This document shows positions 1 to 6,959 of a DNA stretch of 64,000 bases, piece by piece (the first letter of the stretch is position 1; every line of letters starts with the position of its first letter). The translations under genes were made by a program, and so were the position numbers. The notes beneath the pieces are model-generated. The model had not been told where the DNA came from and made no database searches. It saw only the letters and a program-made list of their open reading frames with translations. The stretch is from Palsa-892 sp035555855 (GTDB lineage Bacteria; Pseudomonadota; Alphaproteobacteria; Rhizobiales; Xanthobacteraceae): assembly GCA_035555855.1 (NCBI GenBank), contig DATMGD010000004.1, forward strand, positions 1-64,000, written 5' to 3'.

Positions 1-300
1 ATATCCGGCGAAAGAGAAGCAGCGGTGGGATCCGATCGTTTCACGGATCGCCAAATCGTTACGCGGCGGCAAAATACAGTAATGGCCTCACATCAGCCCG
101 ATAGAACTTGACATTTTCAATTATAGGATTATATTCATTTCGTCCCGGTCCACGAGGGGCATGTCCTGCAGGCATGTTCGATGTGCGGATCGGGAGCGGT
201 GGCCGCGACGGGCTTATGCAGGGTCGTTGCGGCGGTCGAAGCCTGCTGTGTCCGGCGCGCATTACGCCGCGCGCCACATGGGACTCCGGGGACTGGAGCG
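1..300. other. Gene-free stretch at window start
   Basis: No reading frame here has family-like protein content or a credible start. The short frames on both strands are mutually overlapping. An AT-rich patch lies around 100-140 in otherwise GC-rich DNA and could hold a promoter, but I cannot assign it to a gene. Nothing else is supported. Confidence 0.5.
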
Positions 301-368
301 TGCGTATGGCCCACATACGGCGCATCCGGTGAGAGTTCCGATCAGCGGCGGATAAAAGGGCCTCTCCC
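301..368 (+). repeat. Dispersed 68-bp repeat, copy A
   Basis: This stretch matches 60608-60676 in the same orientation with five substitutions and one single-base indel (about 91 % identity by eye). The similarity stops sharply on both sides. Reading frames through the two copies are not conserved: copy A soon meets a stop, copy B stays open. A non-coding repeat is therefore more likely than a small gene. Family identity is unknown to me. Confidence 0.7.
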
Positions 369-427
369 AAAAGGAAGGCTTGGTCAGTCCGCCGGGGCTA
401 AGCAGGAATAAGGCTGGAGCCCATCGC

Positions 428-536
428 GCGCGGGACGGCCGGTGATGAACCGGTACCTGCGGAAGACATTATCCGTGTGCTTTTTACCTTTTCGCACATG
501 GACCGTGGAGACCGGCAAGTCTCCGGCGTCCCGCGC
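428..536. other. Possible structured RNA or DNA element (four-way junction)
   Basis: A perfect 9-bp closing stem (428-436 with 528-536) encloses three consecutive hairpins: 439-443/449-453 with a 5-nt loop, 472-480/494-502 with a 13-nt pyrimidine-rich loop and one G-U pair, and 507-512/519-524 with a 6-nt loop. The fold can form on either strand, so transcription direction is unknown. There is no flanking gene it would obviously lead. It lacks the tRNA T-loop, the tmRNA tag and the RNase P core sequences I know. It may be a small RNA or a mobile palindromic element. Confidence 0.4.
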
Positions 537-650
537 CGCCCTCATTTTAATTTCTTGAGGTTCGGCAGCCTGACGATGATCCGGCGAGGCAAACCCTCGC
601 GCGGTAACGATGATGCTTGCCCCAAATACCCAATGGAGAATCTGCAACTT

Positions 651-756
651 GCCCCTCACCCGTCTCGCATCTCGCTGCGCTCGACGCTCGCCACCCTCTC
701 CCCGTATTTGCGGGGAGAGGGAAGAGCGCGGCGAAGCCGCGCGAAGGGTGAGGGGC
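651..756. repeat. Composite palindromic repeat (REP-like)
   Basis: The ends form an 11-bp inverted repeat (651-661 with 746-756). Inside are a 10-bp hairpin (695-704 with 711-720) and a 7-bp hairpin (726-732 with 736-742). The text of the element (CCCCTCACCC ... GGGTGAGGGG with an inner CTCTCCCC/GGGGAGAG hairpin) resembles intergenic repeats that I recall as very common in rhizobial genomes. Spurious frames run through it, but it is not coding. Confidence 0.7.
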
Positions 757-825
757 ATTGCTGTGTTTATCGCCAAACAAAAATGGCCGGAGCAAGTCAT
801 GACGGCTGCGCGTAGCGCACAAACA

Positions 826-853
826 AAAACCCCGGCGCGATGGCCGGGGTTTT
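826..853 (-). terminator. Rho-independent terminator of the outer-membrane protein gene
   Basis: A perfect 11-bp stem (826-836 with 843-853) and a 6-nt loop are followed on the minus strand by a T-rich tract. It lies 20 bases past the stop of the gene at 874-1527. Confidence 0.85.
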
Positions 854-873
854 CGATTAGAGCGAAGCTCGCG

Positions 874-1527
874 TTACCACTTCCAGATGGCGGCGGCGCG
901 AACCGTGTTCTGGTTGTCGTAATTGACCCGATGAACGTCGTTGCCAATGAAGGTGTAGTTCTTCTCGCCGAAGCCGGCATAAAGATATTCGAGACGAAGA
1001 ACGAGGTTCTGCGTCGCCGCGTAGTCGATACCGGCGCCGACCGTCCAGCCGACCCGCATCTCGGACGCGAGATCCGAACCGCCGTGGCTGATCTTCAGGT
1101 CGGTGAAGGCCGCGCCGCCCGCGACGTAGAAGAGCGCGCGGTCGGCGGCAACACCGGCGCGGACGCGCAGGTTGCCGATGAAGCGATCCTTGAACCACGC
1201 GAAGTTGTTGCCGTCCGCACCGTGATCGGCCGTCGACCAGCCGCCGTCGCCTTCAAGACCCCAGACGAAATTGCCGGTCTGCCAGTTGACGCCGAGCAGG
1301 CCGCCGAAGGCGCCGCCATTGAGCGAAACTTCCGGGCCAGCGCCGGAAACGTCCTGCGACTTGCCGTTCATCCAGCCGGCGTAACCGCCGACATAGAAGC
1401 CCGACCAGTTGAACATCTGTTGCACCGGCGCAGCCTTATAGACAGGCGCGCGCGTCGCCATATCGGCCGCGAAAAGCGGCGTCGCCGAAAGCGCGGCCGC
1501 AAGCAAACCGAGAACGATCTTCTTCAT
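874..1527 (-). CDS. Outer-membrane beta-barrel protein (porin-like, Omp25/RopB type)
   Basis: The product has 217 aa. The start at 1527 is preceded by GGGAGG at good spacing; the longer frame from 1572 adds 15 unlikely residues. The N-terminus is a Sec signal peptide ending near residue 20 (PLFA-AD). After it come WSGFYVGGYAGW (residues 41-52) and alternating aromatic and Gly-rich strands, typical of the small alphaproteobacterial outer-membrane barrel family. The last residue is aromatic (Trp), as needed for barrel assembly. The family gives abundant eight-stranded surface proteins of unclear transport role. The gene stands alone with its own terminator. Family assignment is firm; function is not. 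Confidence 0.88.
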   Translation of the reverse strand: MKKIVLGLLAAALSATPLFAADMATRAPVYKAAPVQQMFNWSGFYVGGYAGWMNGKSQDVSGAGPEVSLNGGAFGGLLGVNWQTGNFVWGLEGDGGWSTADHGADGNNFAWFKDRFIGNLRVRAGVAADRALFYVAGGAAFTDLKISHGGSDLASEMRVGWTVGAGIDYAATQNLVLRLEYLYAGFGEKNYTFIGNDVHRVNYDNQNTVRAAAIWKW

Positions 1528-1746
1528 AAATTCCTCCCAAGCCCCAAATTCAGGGCAGGCGGTTTTTGCCATGGAGTCGGAAATGGAAAACGGTATTTAA
1601 GTACCAATTTGCTACTTTTGGGCTAGTGTGCCGAATCTGCCACAAAATGCGACAAAGCCCCGATTCCAGCGATTTTATCGACACCGCCCGCCGCGTAACC
1701 TGATGCTAGTCCCCAAGAATGCCCCCAAGGAAGAGAAGCCAATCCC

Positions 1747-2388
1747 ATGACCCTCAAGCTCTATTACACCTTCGGCACCTGCGCGCTTGCCTCGCACATC
1801 ACGCTGATCGAGGCCGGTGCCGATTACGAATTGCACCGCATCTCGTTCAAGGACGAGGACCAGAAGAAGCCGGAATATCTCAAGCTCAATCCGAAGGCGC
1901 GCGTGCCCGCGCTGGTGACGGATGAAGGCGTGCTGACCGAAACGCCGGCGCTGCTCGCTTACATCGCGCAGAAATTTCCGGCGAAGAACCTTGCGCTGAT
2001 CGGCGATCCGTTCGCCTTCGCGCGGGTGCAGGAGTTCAACAGTTATCTCTGCTCGACCGCGCACATCAATCACGCGCACCGCATGCGCGGCTATCGCTGG
2101 GTCGATGCGGGCGACGAGCATTCGATCAAGGCGATGCAGAAAAAAGTGCCGGAGTCGGTCGGCGAGGCTTTCGAGCTGATCGAGAAGCACATGCTCAAGG
2201 GCCCCTATGTGATGGGCGAGCACTTCACGATCTGCGATCCGTATCTTTTCACGCTCTCGCAATGGCTCGAGGGCGACGGCGTCGATCTCACCAAGCTGCC
2301 GCGCATCGCCGAATTCCGCGCGCGCATGAGCGAGCGCCCGTCAGTGCAGCGTGCAATCGCCGAGGAAACGAAGAAGGCGGCGGCTTAA
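1747..2388 (+). CDS. Glutathione S-transferase, beta class
   Basis: The product has 213 aa, the normal length for bacterial cytosolic GSTs. The N-terminal thioredoxin-fold domain (about 1-80) holds LYYTFGTCALASHITL with Cys12 in the place of the active-site cysteine of beta-class enzymes such as E. coli GstA. NPKARVPAL follows (cis-Pro loop that binds glutathione) and then an ES-like ETPALLAYI. The all-helical C-terminal domain (90-210) carries FTICDPYLFTLSQW. Such enzymes conjugate or reduce electrophiles with glutathione in the cytoplasm. The gene stands alone on the plus strand. Confidence 0.92.
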   Translation: MTLKLYYTFGTCALASHITLIEAGADYELHRISFKDEDQKKPEYLKLNPKARVPALVTDEGVLTETPALLAYIAQKFPAKNLALIGDPFAFARVQEFNSYLCSTAHINHAHRMRGYRWVDAGDEHSIKAMQKKVPESVGEAFELIEKHMLKGPYVMGEHFTICDPYLFTLSQWLEGDGVDLTKLPRIAEFRARMSERPSVQRAIAEETKKAAA

Positions 2389-2403
2389 TTTAAGGCCGGC
2401 TTT

Positions 2404-2661
2404 TTAAGGCCGTCTTGGCGGCTGAAACCAGAACAGGAGGCCGCAGCTTGCGGCCTCGTTCCAGGTGAGTTGCCGCCGCTGCGCGTAATTCGCAGCGAGC
2501 GCGGCGACTACGACGCCGCCGGTGCAGCCGAAGATGACCCAGACGGCCACCGGCACACGCGAATGCGGCGCCGTGGATGCGAGCGGACCCGCCGTTGCCG
2601 TTAGGCTTGAGAACGCAAGCATTCCTGCCGCCACGGCGGCGATGGTCCTGGATCGCTTCAT
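2404..2661 (-). CDS. Small secreted or membrane protein, tandem copy 1
   Basis: The product has 85 aa. The start at 2661 has AGGGGG upstream; a longer frame in phase has no such site. An N-terminal signal-like segment (2-24) is followed by one hydrophobic segment (about 40-58, WVIFGCTGGVVVAALAANY) and the tail RQLTWNEAASCGLLFWFQPPRRP. It is clearly paralogous to the gene at 2739-2999, matching at most positions after residue 38. I recall similar small proteins in Bradyrhizobium relatives, always uncharacterised. The two Cys residues at about 46 and 73 are conserved between the copies. Confidence 0.75.
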   Translation of the reverse strand: MKRSRTIAAVAAGMLAFSSLTATAGPLASTAPHSRVPVAVWVIFGCTGGVVVAALAANYAQRRQLTWNEAASCGLLFWFQPPRRP

Positions 2662-2738
2662 AATGCCCCCTTGTGTCGCTGTTGCAATCGAACTTGCAGC
2701 AGGCTTGCGTCGTGGAGCGATTAAGGTCGTCTTTTTTT

Positions 2739-2999
2739 TTAAGGTCGTCTTGGCGGCGTGAACCAGAACAGGAGGCCGCAGCTTGCGGCCTCGTTCCAGG
2801 TGAGCTGGCGCTGCTGCGAGTAATTCGCCGCAAGCGCGGCCAGCACGACGCCGCCGGCGCAACCGAAGATCACCCAGATGCCCGCCGGCGTGTGTGAATG
2901 CGGTGTCGAGAGCGGCACTGGATTCCCGGCCGTTGCCGTCATGCTGGAAAATGCCAGCAATCCGGCGGCGATTGCGGCGATGATCCTGGATCTCTTCAT
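2739..2999 (-). CDS. Small secreted or membrane protein, tandem copy 2
   Basis: The product has 86 aa and starts at 2999 with GGGGAG upstream. It has the same architecture as its neighbour at 2404-2661: signal-like N-terminus, one membrane segment (IWVIFGCAGGVVLAALAANY), then the conserved QLTWNEAASCGLLFWF tail. The stop codon lies inside a run of nine T on the plus strand (2732-2740), flanked by a 10-bp direct repeat (2723-2732 and 2741-2750), a slippage-prone arrangement. A long open frame that reads through this gene into mgtE antisense is not real. Function unknown. Confidence 0.75.
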   Translation of the reverse strand: MKRSRIIAAIAAGLLAFSSMTATAGNPVPLSTPHSHTPAGIWVIFGCAGGVVLAALAANYSQQRQLTWNEAASCGLLFWFTPPRRP

Positions 3000-3106
3000 G
3001 ACGCTCCCCTGCCAAATATGCCAAACCCTAGTCGGCTTTTGGGCGAGGGGAAATCCCATCCGGTTACCGCCTGCAAAACGTGATGCGGGCCATCGGGCGG
3101 TTTTGC

Positions 3107-4477
3107 TTACAAAAGCGTGCCTCTCAAAAACACCAGCGCGACCGAGAAATAAATCACGAGCCCGGTGACATCGACGAGCGTCGCGACGAACGGCGCCGAG
3201 GCGCTCGCGGGGTCGAGGCCGAGTCGCTTGAGGGCGAACGGCAGCATCGCGCCGGCGACCGAGCCGAAGGTGACGATGCCCACAAGCGTCGCCGCCACTG
3301 TCGCCGAGATCAGTTGCCAGTGCGCGCCGTAATCGTAGAGGCCGGCTTTCTGCCACAACACGATGCGGACGATGCCGAGCACGCCGAGGATCGCGCCGAG
3401 CGTAAGGCCCATCGGAATTTCGCGCAGCATGACCCGCCACCAGTCGGAGAGCTTGACGTCGCGCAGCGCGAGCGCGCGGATGAGCAGCGAAGTCGCCTGC
3501 GAGCCGGAATTGCCGCCGGAACTCATGATCAGCGGGATGAACAGCGTCAGCACCACGGCTTTTTCCAGCTCGCTCTCGAAATGCTGCATGGCGCTTGCGG
3601 TCAGCAGCTCGCTGATGAACAGGATCGACAGCCATCCGGCGCGCTTCCTGATCATGCCGAGGAAGCCGATGTGCAGATACGCTTCTTCGGTGGCGGTGAC
3701 GCCGCCGAATTTCTGCATGTCCTCGGTGCCTTCCTCGATGATCGCGTCGATGATGTCGTCGACCGTGGCGATGCCGAGCACATGCCCCTTGTCGTCGACC
3801 ACCGGCACGGCGAGGAGGTCGTATTTCGTCATGATGCGTGCGACGTCCTCGCGGTCGGTCAGCGCCGTGGTGGTAATCGGATCGCGTGCCACCGTGAGGA
3901 TCGAAGCGCTCGGATTGCCGGAAATCAGCCGCCGGAGCGTCACGACCTGGAGCAGCGTGCGCTTGTAGGGATCGAGCACATAGATGGCGTAGATCGTCTC
4001 GCGCGTGCGCTCGACGGCGCGCAGATATTGCAGCGTCTGATCGACGGTCCATGTCGAAGGCACGCTGACGAACTCGGTCGTCATCAGCGCGCCTGCCGTG
4101 TTCGGCGGATAGTGCAGCAGCTCCTCGATCGGCGTGCGGTTTTCCGGTGCGAGCAAGGCGAGAAGCCGCGTGCGATCCTCGGCCGGAAGTTGCTGGAAGA
4201 TGTCGGTCGCGCGGTCGGCGGAAAGTCCGTTCAGCACGGCCTTTGCCTGATCCTCGGGGATCTGCGTGATCAACCCGGCGGGATCGTTGAGATCCGGCTC
4301 GTCGAGTACTTCAATGGCGCGCTCGGGCGGCAGCAGCGCAAGCGTCTTCGCCGCGCTCTCGGGTTCGAGCTGATTGAGCGCCTCGACGATGTCGGCCGCG
4401 TATTTCCTGGTGGCAAGCTCTGCGGCAAGGGCCGCAGGCTCGCGCACGACGCCGTCTTCAATGAGCGTTTCTTGCAT
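3107..4477 (-). CDS. mgtE: Magnesium transporter MgtE
   Basis: The product has 456 aa, full family length. The order is: cytoplasmic superhelical N domain (about 1-125), paired CBS domains that sense Mg2+ (about 125-250), then a five-helix pore domain (280-456). Family signatures are GGNSGSQATS (321-330) and PFVATLVDVTG (429-439), where Asp436 matches the pore aspartate. It moves Mg2+ inward across the inner membrane and closes when cytoplasmic Mg2+ is high. The start has GAGGTGAG upstream. No recognisable Mg2+ riboswitch was seen in the leader. A second Mg2+ channel gene, corA, is at 62952-63926. Confidence 0.96.
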   Translation of the reverse strand: MQETLIEDGVVREPAALAAELATRKYAADIVEALNQLEPESAAKTLALLPPERAIEVLDEPDLNDPAGLITQIPEDQAKAVLNGLSADRATDIFQQLPAEDRTRLLALLAPENRTPIEELLHYPPNTAGALMTTEFVSVPSTWTVDQTLQYLRAVERTRETIYAIYVLDPYKRTLLQVVTLRRLISGNPSASILTVARDPITTTALTDREDVARIMTKYDLLAVPVVDDKGHVLGIATVDDIIDAIIEEGTEDMQKFGGVTATEEAYLHIGFLGMIRKRAGWLSILFISELLTASAMQHFESELEKAVVLTLFIPLIMSSGGNSGSQATSLLIRALALRDVKLSDWWRVMLREIPMGLTLGAILGVLGIVRIVLWQKAGLYDYGAHWQLISATVAATLVGIVTFGSVAGAMLPFALKRLGLDPASASAPFVATLVDVTGLVIYFSVALVFLRGTLL

Positions 4478-4596
4478 GACTCACCTCGAGCTGCTGGCCG
4501 GGCAGGGGCGAGCCGATCCTCGATCAGGCCGTCCGTGCCGCTACCGGCTGCAATAATCGACTAGGGCCTTCGTCGGGCATGATGATCGAGTTCCTC

Positions 4597-4616
4597 CGCC
4601 GCGCATTCGCGCGGCG
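4597..4616 (-). other. Hairpin in the mgtE upstream region
   Basis: A perfect 8-bp GC-only stem (4597-4604 with 4609-4616) and a 4-base loop lie about 120 bases upstream of the mgtE start. It has no T-run, so it is not a standard terminator. It could be part of a leader or just GC-rich palindrome noise. Confidence 0.25.
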
Positions 4617-4757
4617 CGAACGGGAAATGAACCGGTGTTGCGATGGAGTCAAGCAAGGATGCGAAATCGCCGCTCCTTGAGAGCCCCAAGCGGCATCGGT
4701 GTGCGTGACCGGTTCGGCGATTTTCTTCTTCATCAAAGAAAGTATAGCGTAACGGGC

Positions 4758-5618
4758 ATGAACGCGGGTTTCATTGCCTGGCTGGGAGCGGGCGCCGAGA
4801 ATATCGGCTTCACACTGTATTGCCTCTCCCTTGCGCTTTTCGCAGCGGTCGAAGCCTGGCATCCGGCTTTTGCCGAGCCGCGCCGCCGCCACGAGCGCTG
4901 GCCGGTCAACGCTGCCATTGGGCTTGCCAATATCGGCTTGTCGATCGTGACGCCGATCACCGGCGTCGTCGTCGCGCGCTGGGCCGAAGGGCACGGCGTA
5001 GGGCTGCTGAATTATCTCCAGAGCCCGCTCTGGCTCGCGCTCATCGTGACGGTGCTGGTCCGTAGTCTGCAGAGCTACGCAATCCATGTGCTGATGCACA
5101 AGGTGCCGCTCCTGTGGCGCATTCATCGCGTCCATCACAGCGACACGCATCTCGATGCTTCGACAAGCCTGCGCAATCACCCGTTCGAGTTCGCGGTGGT
5201 GCTGACGAGCAATCTTGCGGTCACGCTGGCGCTCGGCCTCAATCCGTGGGCGCTCATTATCTTTGAAGTGGTGGAGAGCGTCGCCAGCACCGCCGCGCAC
5301 GCCAATCTGCGGCTGCCCGAGAGGTTGGACCGCGCGCTGCGCGTGCTGTTCGTGACGCCGAACATGCACTCATTGCATCATTCGGCCTGGCAGCCGGAGA
5401 CCGACAGCAATTACGGCCAGGTATTTTCGTTCTGGGATCGCCTGTTCGGGACCTATTCGGCGGCGCCGCGCAATGGCTATGACGCCTTGAAAATTGGTCT
5501 CAAGGAGATCGATTTCGAGCATGCCACCGACGTCGTGTGGCAAATGAAATCGCCGGTGCTGACCATCGGCAGCACCGGCGCTGTTATGAAGAAAACGGAA
5601 AGCGCCGAAGGGCGCTAG
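4758..5618 (+). CDS. Sterol desaturase / fatty acid hydroxylase family membrane protein
   Basis: The product has 286 aa from the start at 4758; in-frame upstream codons add 41 residues with no family character. It has several membrane helices and the three-part histidine motif of the di-iron hydroxylase/desaturase superfamily: HxxxH at 110-114, HxxHH at 123-127 and HxxHH at 204-208. Members hydroxylate or desaturate lipids at the membrane using O2. The substrate here cannot be told; hopanoid, carotenoid or fatty acid are all possible. Its stop codon overlaps the stop of the convergent gene at 5615-6055 by four bases (CTAG). Confidence 0.9.
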   Translation: MNAGFIAWLGAGAENIGFTLYCLSLALFAAVEAWHPAFAEPRRRHERWPVNAAIGLANIGLSIVTPITGVVVARWAEGHGVGLLNYLQSPLWLALIVTVLVRSLQSYAIHVLMHKVPLLWRIHRVHHSDTHLDASTSLRNHPFEFAVVLTSNLAVTLALGLNPWALIIFEVVESVASTAAHANLRLPERLDRALRVLFVTPNMHSLHHSAWQPETDSNYGQVFSFWDRLFGTYSAAPRNGYDALKIGLKEIDFEHATDVVWQMKSPVLTIGSTGAVMKKTESAEGR

Positions 5619-6055
5619 AGCCGCCGGAAGATGACGCCCGCAAGCAAGACGGCATAGGCGACCGCCAGAATATCGAACAGCCTGAAGCCGTAAAGCGGCA
5701 GGCGAAGTTTGGCGTAAAAACCCGCTGCGGCAACGATCGCGAGCAGCAGCGAAATGATGAATAGCGGATAGCTCGGCGGTGTCAGCACCATGCCGACGCC
5801 TCCGCCGCGAGCGAACAGGCCGAGGATCGCGAGCAGGATCAGGGCGCCGATCAGCGCGACGACGATCTCCGTCACCAGTCCGGTGCCGATCCGGATGCCG
5901 AGCTTCGGCAACAGCCAGCTGCCGATGAACGCGCCGACGATGCCGAGCGCGATATCGGCGACGAGGCCGAAGCCGGTGCCTCGCACGATCAGGCCCGCGA
6001 GCCAGCCCGCGATGCCGCCGACCAGCAAAATGATGAGCAGACTTTCAGCCGACAT
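5615..6055 (-). CDS. GlsB/YeaQ/YmgE family membrane protein with C-terminal extension
   Basis: The product has 146 aa. Residues 1-85 have the three glycine-rich membrane helices of the transglycosylase-associated (GlsB/YmgE) family: GGIAGWLAG, then GFGLVADIALGIVGAFIGSWL. Family members are usually about 80-90 aa and linked to envelope or general stress. Here about 55 further residues add probably two more membrane segments (about 95-113 and 126-143). I do not recognise that extension. The start at 6055 was chosen because the protein begins there in its relatives; the longer frame upstream is not membrane-like. Confidence 0.8.
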   Translation of the reverse strand: MSAESLLIILLVGGIAGWLAGLIVRGTGFGLVADIALGIVGAFIGSWLLPKLGIRIGTGLVTEIVVALIGALILLAILGLFARGGGVGMVLTPPSYPLFIISLLLAIVAAAGFYAKLRLPLYGFRLFDILAVAYAVLLAGVIFRRL

Positions 6056-6289
6056 GATGTACCCTCCCGGCAATGCCAAACGCGGAAGCAACGGTTTACG
6101 TTCCCTATGCGACGTAAGCGAATGCGCGGCATCCGCGAGCCGCGAAATGATGTGGAGAACGCCGCGAATCATCCCCGTGAAAACACCGGATTTCACGGCC
6201 AATGATCTTGCAAAAATGATGACGCGCCGCGACCATTGCGGGCGCTGTCGATTCGCCAGCAATCGATTGCGCCAGTTCTGAGGTATCCG

Positions 6290-6898
6290 ATGTTATTCGA
6301 TCTGCGGGTCGTACTGGCCGCATGTCTGGCGACCTTTATTTTTGTGGTGGCGGGAATCGGCCTGATGTCCGGGTCGCGCTCGTCGTTCAAGGCTGCCGCC
6401 GACGGTCCGCGCATTGCCGGGCCGGGGCTGCCGCAGTCGATGCCGCTGCCGCTGCCCGATCGCACGCGCGGCGAGGAAGTTACGGGCACAGTTGCCGATC
6501 ATGGCGCCGATTCCGGCGCAACGTCCGTCGCATTGAAGCCGCAGGAGATGGTTCCGGACAGAGTGCGCGACGGAGAAAAAGTTCAAGATAGTCCGCGAGA
6601 GAAGGCCCAAGAGAAGGCGCAAGAGAAGGCGCTAGAAAGAACTCAAGAAAAAGCGCAGACGCAAGAAAAGGCCCGTGAAACGCGGGCAGCGCCGGCCAGA
6701 GGCAAGGGCAGGCAGACCATCACCAGCCTGATCGAGCAGGACGCCGCCGCTCATCCCAAGGCTGCGGCAAAACCGAAGCCGCGCCGCCGGCGCGTGCATC
6801 CGAAACAGGCCAAGCAGCCGGCGCCGAGCACCAATCCCTTCGCGGCATTCATGAATAACAACGCAGCGCGGCAGCAGCAACAGACTACGGTGCGCTGA
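6290..6898 (+). CDS. Uncharacterised membrane-anchored protein, low complexity
   Basis: The product has 202 aa. There is one N-terminal hydrophobic segment (about 6-28) and then a Pro/Gly-rich stretch. Residues about 100-135 are a run of degenerate four- to five-residue repeats of the type REKAQ/QEKA/ERTQ, which would form a charged helix or coiled coil. The C-terminus is very basic (KPKPRRRRVHPKQ), then Asn/Gln-rich. The start at 6290 was chosen because the hydrophobic anchor follows directly. The repeats look like slippage-made periodic DNA (6595-6680). I recognise no family; a periplasmic spacer or envelope-linked role is only a guess. Confidence 0.6.
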   Translation: MLFDLRVVLAACLATFIFVVAGIGLMSGSRSSFKAAADGPRIAGPGLPQSMPLPLPDRTRGEEVTGTVADHGADSGATSVALKPQEMVPDRVRDGEKVQDSPREKAQEKAQEKALERTQEKAQTQEKARETRAAPARGKGRQTITSLIEQDAAAHPKAAAKPKPRRRRVHPKQAKQPAPSTNPFAAFMNNNAARQQQQTTVR

Positions 6899-6959
6899 GC
6901 GCCGGTTCTTGCTTGCGGAACTTCGCCGCCGGATGCCGCGTTAAAGCGCGGAGGCGTTC

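Noticed and set aside
384..980. Open frame of 198 aa on the minus strand near the window start
   Set aside because: It runs through the structured element and the composite palindrome and overlaps the end of the outer-membrane protein gene; no domain, poor composition.
610..1626. 338-aa open frame on the plus strand
   Set aside because: It is antisense to the well-supported outer-membrane protein gene and arises from GC-rich codon bias.
2739..4052. 437-aa open frame on the minus strand
   Set aside because: Only the last 86 codons form a real gene; the rest lies in another frame of mgtE.
3080..4564. 494-aa open frame on the plus strand
   Set aside because: It is fully antisense to mgtE and is Arg/His/Asp-rich without any fold signature.
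6595..6680. Short periodic repeats that could suggest a CRISPR-like array
   Set aside because: The units are four to five codons long, in frame, and encode REKAQ-type protein repeats; no spacers.
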